Origin: Pedobacter schmidteae
Lineage (GTDB): Bacteria > Bacteroidota > Bacteroidia > Sphingobacteriales > Sphingobacteriaceae
Assembly (NCBI RefSeq): GCF_900564155.1
Contig: NZ_LS999839.1
Coordinates: forward strand, 2,477,097-2,541,096
Direction: 5' to 3'
DNA length: 64,000 nt
The position numbers and the translations under genes are program-made. Positions 18,239 to 27,086 of the stretch are shown here, piece after piece (position 1 is the stretch's first letter; the number at the start of each line of letters is the position of its first letter). The notes beneath the pieces were generated by a model that had not been told where the DNA came from, did no database searches, and saw nothing but the letters and a program-made list of their open reading frames with translations.

Positions 18239-19096
18239 ATGATCAGATCATTAACCATAGTTTTCCTGTTGCTTATTGCCTCCGCTGCTTCTGCACAACA
18301 GGTTCTGCCGCTTTATCCCGATAGCATTCCAAATTGTAAAGTTGAGCTGAAAGCGGAGGAGAAACCTACTTTGACCATTTATTTGCCCGCAGCTGATAAA
18401 GCTAATGGCACCGCCGTAATTATTTTTCCTGGTGGAGGTTACGGTACAATTGTTACCCATACCGAAGGTACACCTATAGCCCAGGCCTTCGTGAAAGAAG
18501 GAATAACCGCCATCGTGGTAAAGTATCGTTTGCCCAACGCAGATAAAATGAAAGATAAAAGCTTAGGTCCCTTAATGGATGCACAACAGGCCATCAAAAT
18601 GGTAAGATCCAATGCATCGGCCTGGAATATTAATTCCTCAAAGATTGGGATTATTGGCTTTAGTGCCGGCGGACATCTGGCCAGCAGTTTAGGTACGCAT
18701 TTTAAACATAATTACATTGCTAATAAAGAAGGGGTTAGTCTTCGTCCGGATTATATGGTACTTGTTTACCCGGTAATCAGCATGAAGGCAGATCTTAGCC
18801 ACTCCGGATCAAGGATGAATTTGCTTGGGAAAGAACCTACTGCACAAAAGGTGCAGCTGTTTTCTAATGAAGAGCAGGTAACAAAGGACACCCCTCCAAC
18901 TTACTTAACCCATTCGGGTGATGATAAAGTGGTGAAGGTTGACAACAGTATTGCATTTTATAGCGTATTACAAAAGCACGGAGTAAATGCCGAGCTGCAT
19001 TTATTTCCGAAGGGAGATCATGGGTTTGTATTACACCTTCCGATAAATGAATGGATGCAGCCGATATTTCGCTTTATAAAAAACGAGGGTTTTTAA
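18239..19096 (+). CDS. Exported alpha/beta-hydrolase (carbohydrate-esterase/BD-FAE-like)
   Basis: Likely removes acetyl or feruloyl esters from the glycan handled by the surrounding locus. The 285-residue protein has a signal peptide (LTIVFLLLIASAASAQ) and an alpha/beta-hydrolase fold with oxyanion-type PGGGYG (about 62-67), nucleophile Ser142 in GFSAGG, acid Asp228 or Asp229 in SGDDKVV and His261 in KGDHGF. Such proteins are often annotated as acetyl-xylan esterase-like. It sits between the sigma factor and its FecR, each flanked by a copy of the bipartite motif, which suggests it was inserted into the sigma-fecR unit and is under the same control. The ester it cleaves is not determined by sequence. 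Confidence 0.88.
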   Translation: MIRSLTIVFLLLIASAASAQQVLPLYPDSIPNCKVELKAEEKPTLTIYLPAADKANGTAVIIFPGGGYGTIVTHTEGTPIAQAFVKEGITAIVVKYRLPNADKMKDKSLGPLMDAQQAIKMVRSNASAWNINSSKIGIIGFSAGGHLASSLGTHFKHNYIANKEGVSLRPDYMVLVYPVISMKADLSHSGSRMNLLGKEPTAQKVQLFSNEEQVTKDTPPTYLTHSGDDKVVKVDNSIAFYSVLQKHGVNAELHLFPKGDHGFVLHLPINEWMQPIFRFIKNEGF

Positions 19097-19268
19097 GGTT
19101 TTAAATGCTATGAAACCATCATGATCTTTCAAACCACACAGTGGGGTGAATAAATCTGATAGCTTCATCACAATTAAAAAGCAAACCGAGTTTACGAGTT
19201 CATTAATACAAATGAAAACAATAGAAGAACATTAATAATTATAAACAGATGAAAAAAATAATCTACAT

Positions 19269-19299
19269 TTTATCGGTACTTTTTCACCTTCGTGTAGTT
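19269..19299 (+). promoter_or_regulatory. Candidate ECF-sigma promoter, copy 2 (before fecR)
   Basis: TTTATCGGTACTTTT, ten bases, GTAGTT: the blocks and spacing of the copy at 18145-18175, while the ten spacer bases differ (only about three shared). It lies 31 bases before the fecR start. Conservation of the blocks but not of the spacer argues for a functional site rather than a recent duplication. Confidence 0.62.
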
Positions 19300-19330
19300 T
19301 AAGTATTAAAATCAGATATAAAGGACTGGA

Positions 19331-20482
19331 ATGAAACAGGATTACGATAAGATCATTACACTAATTGGTAATTATAATTCGGGGGAAATTGATGCAGCTG
19401 GTAGGAAAGAGCTGGAAGATTGGATTGCCCTTGACCATAATAATCAATTGGTTTTTGACCGACTTACTTCTGATGATCAGCTTAGAACAGAACTGAAAAT
19501 TATGCATGGGTTCAATGCTGAAGATAGTTTTTCGGAATTTGAACGTACACATATGTTCCCTGCCAAAAGGCTTTGGCTTAAAATAGCTGTTGCAGCGTCT
19601 ATCTTGATTGCTTGCTTCATCGGCGGAAATTATTATTTCTTTTCAGAAAAAAAGAATTCAGAAGCAGGATATGCCGTGGCCAATGATATCCTTCCGGGAA
19701 AAAATGCGGCTACCCTAACCTTAGCCAATGGAAAAAAAATAGCATTGGCAGATGCCCATAACGGCGAACTGGCAAAAGAAGCTGGTGTAGTGATTACCAA
19801 GACCAGCGATGGGCGCATTATTTATGAAATAATGGACCAGGGGAGTAAGCCTGGAGCCCAAAGCAATACACTGAGTACCGCCAGAGGGGAGACCTATCAG
19901 GTCCGTTTACCGGATGGAACTATGGTGTGGATCAATGCGGCCACAAGTTTAACCTATCCGGCTTCATTTGCAGCCTTGAAGAGCCGAACAGTGGAGCTGA
20001 ATGGGGAGGCGTACTTTGAGGTTTCGAAAGATAAGTCGCGCCCATTCATCGTAAAAACCGCCAAACAGGAGCTGGTGGTTCTGGGTACCCATTTCAATAT
20101 CAACAGCTACACCGATGAGGGGCAAACATTAACAACCTTATTGGAAGGGTCGGTGAAGATAAACGAACAGACGGTTTTGAAACCCGGCGAGCAGGCACAG
20201 CTTTCGGACCAGGGAAATATGAAGGTCACTACAGCCAATATGGAAGAGGCATTGGGATGGAAAAATGGCTTTTTCCTGTTTGATAAGGATGATTTACCAA
20301 CAGTAATGCGACAAATTTCAAGGTGGTACAGCATCAATGTCCGCTATGAGGGAGAAATTCCTAAGGCAAGTTTTGATGGTAAAGTATATCGTAACCTTAA
20401 CCTCTCAAAAGTGCTTGAAGTACTTAAATATGCCAATGTCAAATTCAGGCTTGAGGGGAAAACTATCGTTATCCTGCCCTAA
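19331..20482 (+). CDS. FecR-family anti-sigma factor
   Basis: Inner-membrane regulator that holds the ECF sigma factor and is signalled by the STN domain of the SusC protein. The 383-residue protein has a cytoplasmic sigma-binding N-terminus (1-80), one transmembrane segment (about 83-104, LWLKIAVAASILIACFIGG), a periplasmic FecR domain (about 180-275, RLPDGTMVWINAATSLTYP) and the C-terminal DUF4974 domain (about 315-383), which receives the signal. Next comes a 222-base structured gap and the SusC gene. Confidence 0.94.
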   Translation: MKQDYDKIITLIGNYNSGEIDAAGRKELEDWIALDHNNQLVFDRLTSDDQLRTELKIMHGFNAEDSFSEFERTHMFPAKRLWLKIAVAASILIACFIGGNYYFFSEKKNSEAGYAVANDILPGKNAATLTLANGKKIALADAHNGELAKEAGVVITKTSDGRIIYEIMDQGSKPGAQSNTLSTARGETYQVRLPDGTMVWINAATSLTYPASFAALKSRTVELNGEAYFEVSKDKSRPFIVKTAKQELVVLGTHFNINSYTDEGQTLTTLLEGSVKINEQTVLKPGEQAQLSDQGNMKVTTANMEEALGWKNGFFLFDKDDLPTVMRQISRWYSINVRYEGEIPKASFDGKVYRNLNLSKVLEVLKYANVKFRLEGKTIVILP

Positions 20483-20537
20483 GCCAACCTTAATATTCAA
20501 TAAACAAAACAATAAAATAACCAAATAGACCAGAGTG

Positions 20538-20656
20538 ATGAAAAAACAGTTACGAAAGGGGCTTTGATGCTCAATTGGTGGCCGGTGAAAAACCGCAGAA
20601 GTGTTCGAGCACTTCCGCGGAAATAGCTTGGGTCAACCCTTCCCGGAAAGCCGGGA
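20538..20656 (+). promoter_or_regulatory. Structured leader between fecR and susC with a 9-codon open frame
   Basis: The 222-base gap holds three things in order: a minimal open frame MKKQLRKGL (20538-20567); an 11-bp stem with one mismatch and a six-base loop (arms 20593-20603 and 20610-20620); and a perfect 6-bp stem, TCCCGG-AAAG-CCGGGA (20641-20656). Neither hairpin has a T-run. The order small peptide / hairpin / hairpin upstream of an outer-membrane transporter gene resembles a post-transcriptional control region. Function is inferred only. Confidence 0.45.
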
Positions 20657-20704
20657 TAAATCTATATGAACCGATTTATGAATTAGCCCAAACCAATCAA
20701 AAGT

Positions 20705-23700
20705 ATGAAATTAAATGCTTTTAACCTAGGCATGCCCAGACTTTGGCTGCCGCCCAAACTATTATTGATTATGAAGTTGACCATTTTCATATTGATCATG
20801 TCGCTGACACACGTATTTGCCAGCTCCTTTGGTCAGAATGTAAATCTGGAACAAAAAAATGTATCACTCAAGTCTGTATTGAATTCAATAGAGGCGCAAA
20901 CAGGTTACGTTTTTCTGAGTCGGGATTATGATCTGAATAAGCCAAGAGTAAGTGTCTCGCTCAAAAATGCGAATATCGAAGAAGCCATCAGTACAGTGTT
21001 TAAAGGACTGCCGGTTAACTACAAAATTGTAGACAATAACATTATTCTGTCCAAAAAGATACCTACACTGCTGGATAAAATAAGCAGTTACCTGGCTACT
21101 ATTGAAATTAGTGGTAAAGTTGTAGGTGAGCATGGAATTCCGCTGCCTGGGGCCTCCGTTAATGTAAAAGGAACAAAAATAACAGCCAGTACTGATAAAG
21201 ATGGCCGTTACAGCATTAAGCTGCCGGAAGGGAACATGGTGTTGGTTTACTCTTACATTGGATATATAAGTCAGGAAATTAAGGTCGGCGAAGGAGATAA
21301 AGTGTTGAATGTTACGCTTAAAGAAAATGACCAGTCTTTAGATGAATTGGTGATCCTTGGTTTCGGACAAACACAGAAAAAAATTGCGCAAACAGGCTCA
21401 TCAGTTTCCATCGGTTTAAAGGAACTGAAGCAAAGTCCTACTGCAAATATCACCAATGCACTGGCCGGAAGATTACCAGGCCTTACGGCTATACAGATCA
21501 GCGGAGAGCCGGGCAATGACAAATCACAATTGCTGATCAGAGGGAGGGCCACAGTGAACGGGCAGGAACCATTGATTACTATTGACGGCGTAAAGAAAGA
21601 TTATAGAGCTATCGCTTTACTTGATGTAAATGAAATCGACAACATAACCATTCTTAAAGACGCATCTGCTACCGCATTATATGGAGTAAAAGGTGCAAAT
21701 GGTGTGATCATTGTAACTACGCGAAGAGGTAAACAGGGTAAACCCACAGTTTCAGCGAGTGTACAACGTGCGGTTCAAACCTCTATCCGTTTGCCAGAGT
21801 ATGTAGATTCCTATAACTATGCTGTTTTAGCCAATGAAGCCTATCTGAATGATCATCCGGGAGGTACCGTTCCTTACAATGCGGAAGCATTGGAAGCATA
21901 CCGTACAGGCTCAGATCCTTACAAATATCCCAATGTCGATTGGTTTGATGAGATGATGAAGCCTGCAGTACAAACTCAGGCCAATTTTAACATTGGCGGT
22001 GGTGGCCAGCAGTCCCGTTATTTTGTGAATGTGGGTTATACCGATCAGGGAGGCATATATAAAACGGAAAAAGATCCCAAGTACGACCCCACTTCCAGTT
22101 TTAAACGATATAATTTCCGTTCCAATGTGGATATAGATTTTGATGATAATTTTTCTATGTCTTTAAATTTATTTGGCGCGATAGAAAACAAAAAAGACCC
22201 TAATATTTCTGTTGCCGACCTTTTCTGGACGTTAAATCAGATCCCGCCCAATGCTTTTCCGATAAAATTCCCTACCGGAAGTTATGGAGAAAAGGGGTTC
22301 ATAAATCCAGCCCGATTTTTAAACCAGTCAGGTTTCCGTGAATCATTCAACTCCTCTTTATCCGGAATGTTATCCCTTACCAGGAAACTGAATTTCATTA
22401 CGCCAGGATTAACACTTAAAGGGAACTATTCTTTTGATGGCTATTTTCAAAATGATTTCAAAAGATCTAAATCAGTAATGACTGCCGAATACAAGGGAAC
22501 TGGAGATTATAATGATCCTGCTAATTATATATACAAAGGTATAGATGCGCCTCTTTCTGCTCCTAGTTCTGGTTTCAATCAAAAAAGAGATGTATGGATG
22601 GATGTGTCATTAAATTATGCCAAACAATATAAGGATCACGGATTTACAGGCTTATTGCTTGTCAACCGCGCTCAGGAAGTAAAGGGAAATGAAGTGCCTT
22701 ATGTATCTCAGGGGATTGTAACGAGATTGACTTATAACTATAAAACTAAATATTTTGCCGAGTTCAATGCAGGATATAACGGGACTGATAATTTTTCTAA
22801 GGAAAGGCGTTATGGCTTTTTTCCGGCAGTTTCTGCTGGTTGGGTCCTTTCTGAAGAATCCTTCTTAAAAGGAAATTCTGTTATTGACTTCTTAAAAATC
22901 AGAGGTTCTTATGGATTAACCGGAAATGACCTGTTACCTGGAAGAAGATGGCTGTTTAGCTCTGAATACATCCGAAATAGCGGTCGTGGTTATTTATACG
23001 GTGATAATTTGATGGGAGTAGAAGGTATTTACGAGGGGGCGATGTCAAATCCAGCTGTAACCTGGGAAAAAGCGCGAAAGGGAAACATTGGTTTTGAAGT
23101 CAGGTTGCTGAAAGATCTTTTCTCGATAACAGCAGATTTCTTTACTGAAAAACGTAATGATATTTTGATTACCCGTAAGTCTCTTCCTACAATGATAGGA
23201 ATGAGTGAAAATGACCTGCCTCCTGCGAACATGGGAAAAGTACACAATAAAGGATTTGAATTGGAACTGACGCACCGGAACCAATTCAATAATGGAGGGT
23301 ACTTTTTGAGCGGCAACTTTGCCCTGGCCAAGAACAAAATCATATTTATGGATGAAGAGAACAAACCGTATGACTATCAGTACCAGACGGGGCATCCATT
23401 GGGTCAGATTTTTCTGTTGGAAGCAGAAAGGTTTTTCAGGGATGAAATAGACATCCGTCTTAGTCCTGCGCAATTTGGCCGTGTGATTCCGGGGGATGTA
23501 AAGTATAAAGATTTGAATGGTGACGGAATTATTACTGATGATGATATGGGGCCGATGGGCAGAAGTAACATCCCTGAAATTACTTTTGGTTTATCTGGTG
23601 GAGTGAATTGGAAGAATTTTGATATTAGTTTCTTATTTCAAGGTGCAGCAAACAGCAGCCGAACCCTTGTGGGGGGCATGTCCTGGGAGTTTTATGAAGG

Positions 23701-24058
23701 TGGGAAAGTCAGGACCCAACACCTGGACCGATGGACACCTGAAACAGCGAACACAGCAACATGGCCTGCACTCCATTATGGCGGCAATAGTAACAACCAT
23801 AGGATGTCGTCACTTTACCTGGAAGACAACAGTTATATCCGCTTAAAAAATTTAGAAATAGGTTATACATTTAAAAATATCAGGCTTACAAAAAAAGCTG
23901 CTTTGTCTAGTTTTCGCATTTACGGAAATGGGATGAATTTATATACCTGGACGAAAGCTCAGCCTATGTTTGACCCGGAATACTGGCAGCCCAATACCAT
24001 TGGTAATGTGTATCCTGCCCAGCGGATCATCAATTTTGGTGCTTCTCTTAGTTTCTAA
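20705..24058 (+). CDS. SusC/RagA-family TonB-dependent glycan receptor with STN domain
   Basis: Outer-membrane importer of the polysaccharide locus and its signal input. The 1117-residue protein has an N-terminal extension and signal peptide (hydrophobic LTIFILIMSLTHVFASSFGQ, about 24-44), an STN domain (about 50-118, VSLKSVLNSIEAQTGYVFLS) that should contact the FecR protein, a carboxypeptidase-like domain (about 134-213), a plug (about 222-335) and a beta barrel ending GASLSF. The FecR gene upstream and SusD gene 18 bases downstream complete the regulatory and uptake set. Substrate is probably an oligosaccharide made by the linked GH20/GH78 enzymes. Confidence 0.95.
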   Translation: MKLNAFNLGMPRLWLPPKLLLIMKLTIFILIMSLTHVFASSFGQNVNLEQKNVSLKSVLNSIEAQTGYVFLSRDYDLNKPRVSVSLKNANIEEAISTVFKGLPVNYKIVDNNIILSKKIPTLLDKISSYLATIEISGKVVGEHGIPLPGASVNVKGTKITASTDKDGRYSIKLPEGNMVLVYSYIGYISQEIKVGEGDKVLNVTLKENDQSLDELVILGFGQTQKKIAQTGSSVSIGLKELKQSPTANITNALAGRLPGLTAIQISGEPGNDKSQLLIRGRATVNGQEPLITIDGVKKDYRAIALLDVNEIDNITILKDASATALYGVKGANGVIIVTTRRGKQGKPTVSASVQRAVQTSIRLPEYVDSYNYAVLANEAYLNDHPGGTVPYNAEALEAYRTGSDPYKYPNVDWFDEMMKPAVQTQANFNIGGGGQQSRYFVNVGYTDQGGIYKTEKDPKYDPTSSFKRYNFRSNVDIDFDDNFSMSLNLFGAIENKKDPNISVADLFWTLNQIPPNAFPIKFPTGSYGEKGFINPARFLNQSGFRESFNSSLSGMLSLTRKLNFITPGLTLKGNYSFDGYFQNDFKRSKSVMTAEYKGTGDYNDPANYIYKGIDAPLSAPSSGFNQKRDVWMDVSLNYAKQYKDHGFTGLLLVNRAQEVKGNEVPYVSQGIVTRLTYNYKTKYFAEFNAGYNGTDNFSKERRYGFFPAVSAGWVLSEESFLKGNSVIDFLKIRGSYGLTGNDLLPGRRWLFSSEYIRNSGRGYLYGDNLMGVEGIYEGAMSNPAVTWEKARKGNIGFEVRLLKDLFSITADFFTEKRNDILITRKSLPTMIGMSENDLPPANMGKVHNKGFELELTHRNQFNNGGYFLSGNFALAKNKIIFMDEENKPYDYQYQTGHPLGQIFLLEAERFFRDEIDIRLSPAQFGRVIPGDVKYKDLNGDGIITDDDMGPMGRSNIPEITFGLSGGVNWKNFDISFLFQGAANSSRTLVGGMSWEFYEGGKVRTQHLDRWTPETANTATWPALHYGGNSNNHRMSSLYLEDNSYIRLKNLEIGYTFKNIRLTKKAALSSFRIYGNGMNLYTWTKAQPMFDPEYWQPNTIGNVYPAQRIINFGASLSF

Positions 24059-24076
24059 CTCTATAAATATTGTCAC

Positions 24077-25699
24077 ATGAAATTTAAATTAATAGTGATT
24101 TGCATACTGGGAGTAATTATGTTTTCCGGATGTAAAAAATTTGATGAATACCTGGATAAAGCAGAAACCGGGGGCTTGTCGGAACAGGAAGTTTTTGGAG
24201 ATTACGTTCAGACAGAAAGATATCTCGCAAATGTGTATAGTAATTTGCCTAATGATTGGATGCCAGCAAATAGTTTTACCTATGCTGCAGCATCTGATGA
24301 GGCGAAATGTCCTGTCAGCCCCTTTAACGGCCCTCAGGTATTTACAAGAGGCTTGGTAAGCCCCAATCATAATCCGCTGGATGTATGGGCAACGTTGTAT
24401 GCAGCCATTCGTAAGGTAAACCGTTTCATTGAAAAAATAGATGCAGTACCGGCAAAAAATACCTCACAGGTTGCAGGAAAAAGCCGTATGAAAGGTGAAG
24501 CTTACTTTTTAAGAGCCTTCTTTTACGCAGAATTACATAAGCGTTATGGCAGTGTGCCGCTGATAGATAGGGTTTTACAGGTTAGTGATAACCTGAATAT
24601 TCCCAGGAATTCTGAAGAAGAGCTGGTTCGTTTTATTGTGGACGATTGCAATGAAGCAGCAGCTAATTTACTTCCTGTAAATACGACCGTAAATACTGGC
24701 CGGGCAACTAAAGGAGCTGCCTTAATGTTAAAATCGAGGGTGCTGCTTTATAGTGCAAGCTCATTACATAATCCAACTTCGGATGCTCAGAAATGGCAGC
24801 GTGCTGCCGATGCTGCTGAGGATGTGATGAAACTTAATTTGTACCAGGTTGATGGCGATTATAAAGGGTTGTTCCATAAAAGAACTGCTGCTAATATTAT
24901 TTTTCAATCGACCATGAATAATACCGCCTGGGTTCAACAAATGTTCGTGCCTAGTCAGGATGGCCTGGGCAGGATTCAGCCATTGCAAAATCTGGTAGAC
25001 GATTATGAAATGACCAATGGTTTAAAACCTAATGAGGCGGGTTCGGGATATGATGCCAATCATCCATATACAAACCGTGATCCCAGACTTGCCGCTTCCA
25101 TCATTTATAATGGCAGCATTTGGAGAGAGAAAGTTATCGAAACTTATGTAGATGGTTTGGATGGGCTGACGTCGGCCGAGGGGGCAAAAACCCAAACCGG
25201 CTATTATTTGCGTAAGTTATTGGATGAAAACGGAAGCATGACCCCCGACAACCGTCCGGGCGATCATTACTGGATTTTTATGCGTTACGAGGAAACACTG
25301 CTGAACTTTGCTGAGGCCAGGAATGAGGTGCTGTTGGTTCCGGATAATAGTGTGTATGATGCAGTAAATGCCGTGCGCACCCGGGCCAGCGTGAACATGC
25401 CGGCATTACCAGCGGGACTTAATAAAGAGCAAATGAGAGAGCGGATCAGAAGGGAAAGAAGGGTGGAACTTGCCTTTGAAGGCTTCCGTTTTTGGGATAT
25501 CAGGAGATGGCGCATTGGCAAAAGTGTAATGCGTGAAGCAAGAGGTATGCGTGTAGTAAAGCAAGGTGGAGGAAATTTCTCTTATACACCTTTTATTGTA
25601 GAATCCAGGATTTATGAGGATGCTTTTGACCTGTACCCAATTCCACAGTCAGAACGCAACCGAAATACTGCTCTTGATCAAAATAATGGTTACTACTAA
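24077..25699 (+). CDS. SusD/RagB-family glycan-binding lipoprotein
   Basis: Surface partner of the preceding SusC. The 540-residue protein starts with a lipoprotein signal (LGVIMFSGCKK, Cys at about residue 19). It has the family's alpha-helical TPR scaffold (SRMKGEAYFLRAFFYAELHKRYGSVPLI near 137-165) and the C-terminal RagB/SusD region (RERRVELAFEGFRFWDIRRW, about 455-475). It lies 18 bases after susC and 18 bases before the TIG-NHL lipoprotein, all on one strand, so an operon is likely. Confidence 0.95.
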   Translation: MKFKLIVICILGVIMFSGCKKFDEYLDKAETGGLSEQEVFGDYVQTERYLANVYSNLPNDWMPANSFTYAAASDEAKCPVSPFNGPQVFTRGLVSPNHNPLDVWATLYAAIRKVNRFIEKIDAVPAKNTSQVAGKSRMKGEAYFLRAFFYAELHKRYGSVPLIDRVLQVSDNLNIPRNSEEELVRFIVDDCNEAAANLLPVNTTVNTGRATKGAALMLKSRVLLYSASSLHNPTSDAQKWQRAADAAEDVMKLNLYQVDGDYKGLFHKRTAANIIFQSTMNNTAWVQQMFVPSQDGLGRIQPLQNLVDDYEMTNGLKPNEAGSGYDANHPYTNRDPRLAASIIYNGSIWREKVIETYVDGLDGLTSAEGAKTQTGYYLRKLLDENGSMTPDNRPGDHYWIFMRYEETLLNFAEARNEVLLVPDNSVYDAVNAVRTRASVNMPALPAGLNKEQMRERIRRERRVELAFEGFRFWDIRRWRIGKSVMREARGMRVVKQGGGNFSYTPFIVESRIYEDAFDLYPIPQSERNRNTALDQNNGYY

Positions 25700-25717
25700 C
25701 ATTTAAAGATATTTAAT

Positions 25718-27064
25718 ATGAAAAGATATAAAGGAATAAAAGCCGTCTTTTTTGGCATTATGCTGCTCCTTCAATTGGGATTGTTCTCCTGTAAAGAACA
25801 GTTTTTTGAGCAAACTGATGACAGTTACACCCACAATAGTAATGCTCCTTTTGTAATCAATAAATTTTCGCCCATGGAAGGTAGTGAAGCTACCGAAGTA
25901 TTGATTTATGGCGACAATTATAGCAGTAACTTGTCGGATATCAGCGTGAAAATTAACGGAAAGCCGGTAACTGTTCTGGGAGCCAATGGAAAGCGAATGA
26001 TTGTTAAAATACCTGCATCGCTGGGTTCTGGTAAGATTGAAATTACCATTGCCGGAAAAACGGTAACCAGTACAGAGCCATTTGTTTATACGTTAAAAAG
26101 AACCGTAGGTACATTGGCGGGAGCTGGGATTGCCGGTTTTGCCGATGGTGCTGCTGATGTGGCCAAATTTGATTTCAGGAGCAATGCGGGGATGGATATC
26201 GACTCTAAGGGAAATTTGTATGTGGCAGATATTTTTAACAACTGTATCCGCAAAATTACGCCTGATGGCGTAGTGAGTACTTTTATAGGTAAACCTGGCG
26301 TAGAAGGGTATGTAAATGGAAATAAAGATGTCGCGTTGTTTAATCACCCCATGGACGTAGCCGTTGATAAAGATGATAATCTTTATGTTGCTGATGCCTG
26401 GAATTGGGCAGTACGTAAGGTTACTCCTGCTGGTGTGGTCAGTTCTATCAAAGGGCAGGCATTTGCATTTCCGCAAGGACTTGCTGTCAATAAAAATACA
26501 GGGGCAATTTATGTGAGCAGTGCATTAGGTGCCAATTATCATGGAGGGAAAATTTATGAATTTTCTGCTTCGGGGGTACTAAACGAGCGTGGGGTAGACG
26601 TGCCGATTTTCTCGGGCGGAATGGCGGTCGACAGCAAGGGCAATTTGATTATTGCTGATAATGCCAGTTCGGTGATATATAGCGTAAATACTACCTCATG
26701 GGCACGCACACCAATTGCAGGATCGGCGGGAGAAACAGGCCTGATCGACGGAATAGGGGCTATTGCCCGGTTCGATCACCCCTGGGGAATTGCTGTTGAC
26801 GCCAAAGATAATATTTATGTAGCCGGCTGCGGTCATCAGTTTGAGACACCGAATATTTCGGCTTCAGCTTCTAATATCAGAATGATAGAAGTTGGGACGA
26901 ATAAGGTTTCAACTATTGCGGGTAGTGACACACAGGGCTATGCAAATGGCTTAGGTGGGGTAGCCCGGTTTGCTGTGCCAAGCGGCATCGCTATAGCGGC
27001 CAATGGTACCATCTACGTATTGGACAAAGCAAATCACCGCATTAGAAAAATTGTATCGGAATAA
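25718..27064 (+). CDS. TIG-domain / NHL-repeat surface lipoprotein
   Basis: The position just after susD, where surface glycan-binding proteins are usual, and the domain make-up suggest a cell-surface glycan-binding role. The 448-residue protein has a lipoprotein signal (LQLGLFSCKEQ), an IPT/TIG immunoglobulin-like domain (about 45-125: INKFSPMEGSEATEVLIYGDN) and then an NHL-type beta propeller (about 128-448) with repeated blades such as NLYVADIFNNCIRKITPDG, NLYVADAWNWAVRKVTPAG and the closing KANHRIRKI. The propeller is clearly homologous, blade for blade, to the C-terminal half of the next protein. No catalytic motif is visible; an enzymatic lyase-like role for the propeller is possible. 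Confidence 0.85.
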   Translation: MKRYKGIKAVFFGIMLLLQLGLFSCKEQFFEQTDDSYTHNSNAPFVINKFSPMEGSEATEVLIYGDNYSSNLSDISVKINGKPVTVLGANGKRMIVKIPASLGSGKIEITIAGKTVTSTEPFVYTLKRTVGTLAGAGIAGFADGAADVAKFDFRSNAGMDIDSKGNLYVADIFNNCIRKITPDGVVSTFIGKPGVEGYVNGNKDVALFNHPMDVAVDKDDNLYVADAWNWAVRKVTPAGVVSSIKGQAFAFPQGLAVNKNTGAIYVSSALGANYHGGKIYEFSASGVLNERGVDVPIFSGGMAVDSKGNLIIADNASSVIYSVNTTSWARTPIAGSAGETGLIDGIGAIARFDHPWGIAVDAKDNIYVAGCGHQFETPNISASASNIRMIEVGTNKVSTIAGSDTQGYANGLGGVARFAVPSGIAIAANGTIYVLDKANHRIRKIVSE

Positions 27065-27086
27065 GTTTTCATTTAATTAAATAATT

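Noticed and set aside
19249..19302. 17-codon frame MKKIIYILSVLFHLRVV overlapping the second bipartite motif
   Set aside because: The block sequence itself creates the frame; the first motif copy has no equivalent frame, so a promoter explains the sequence better.
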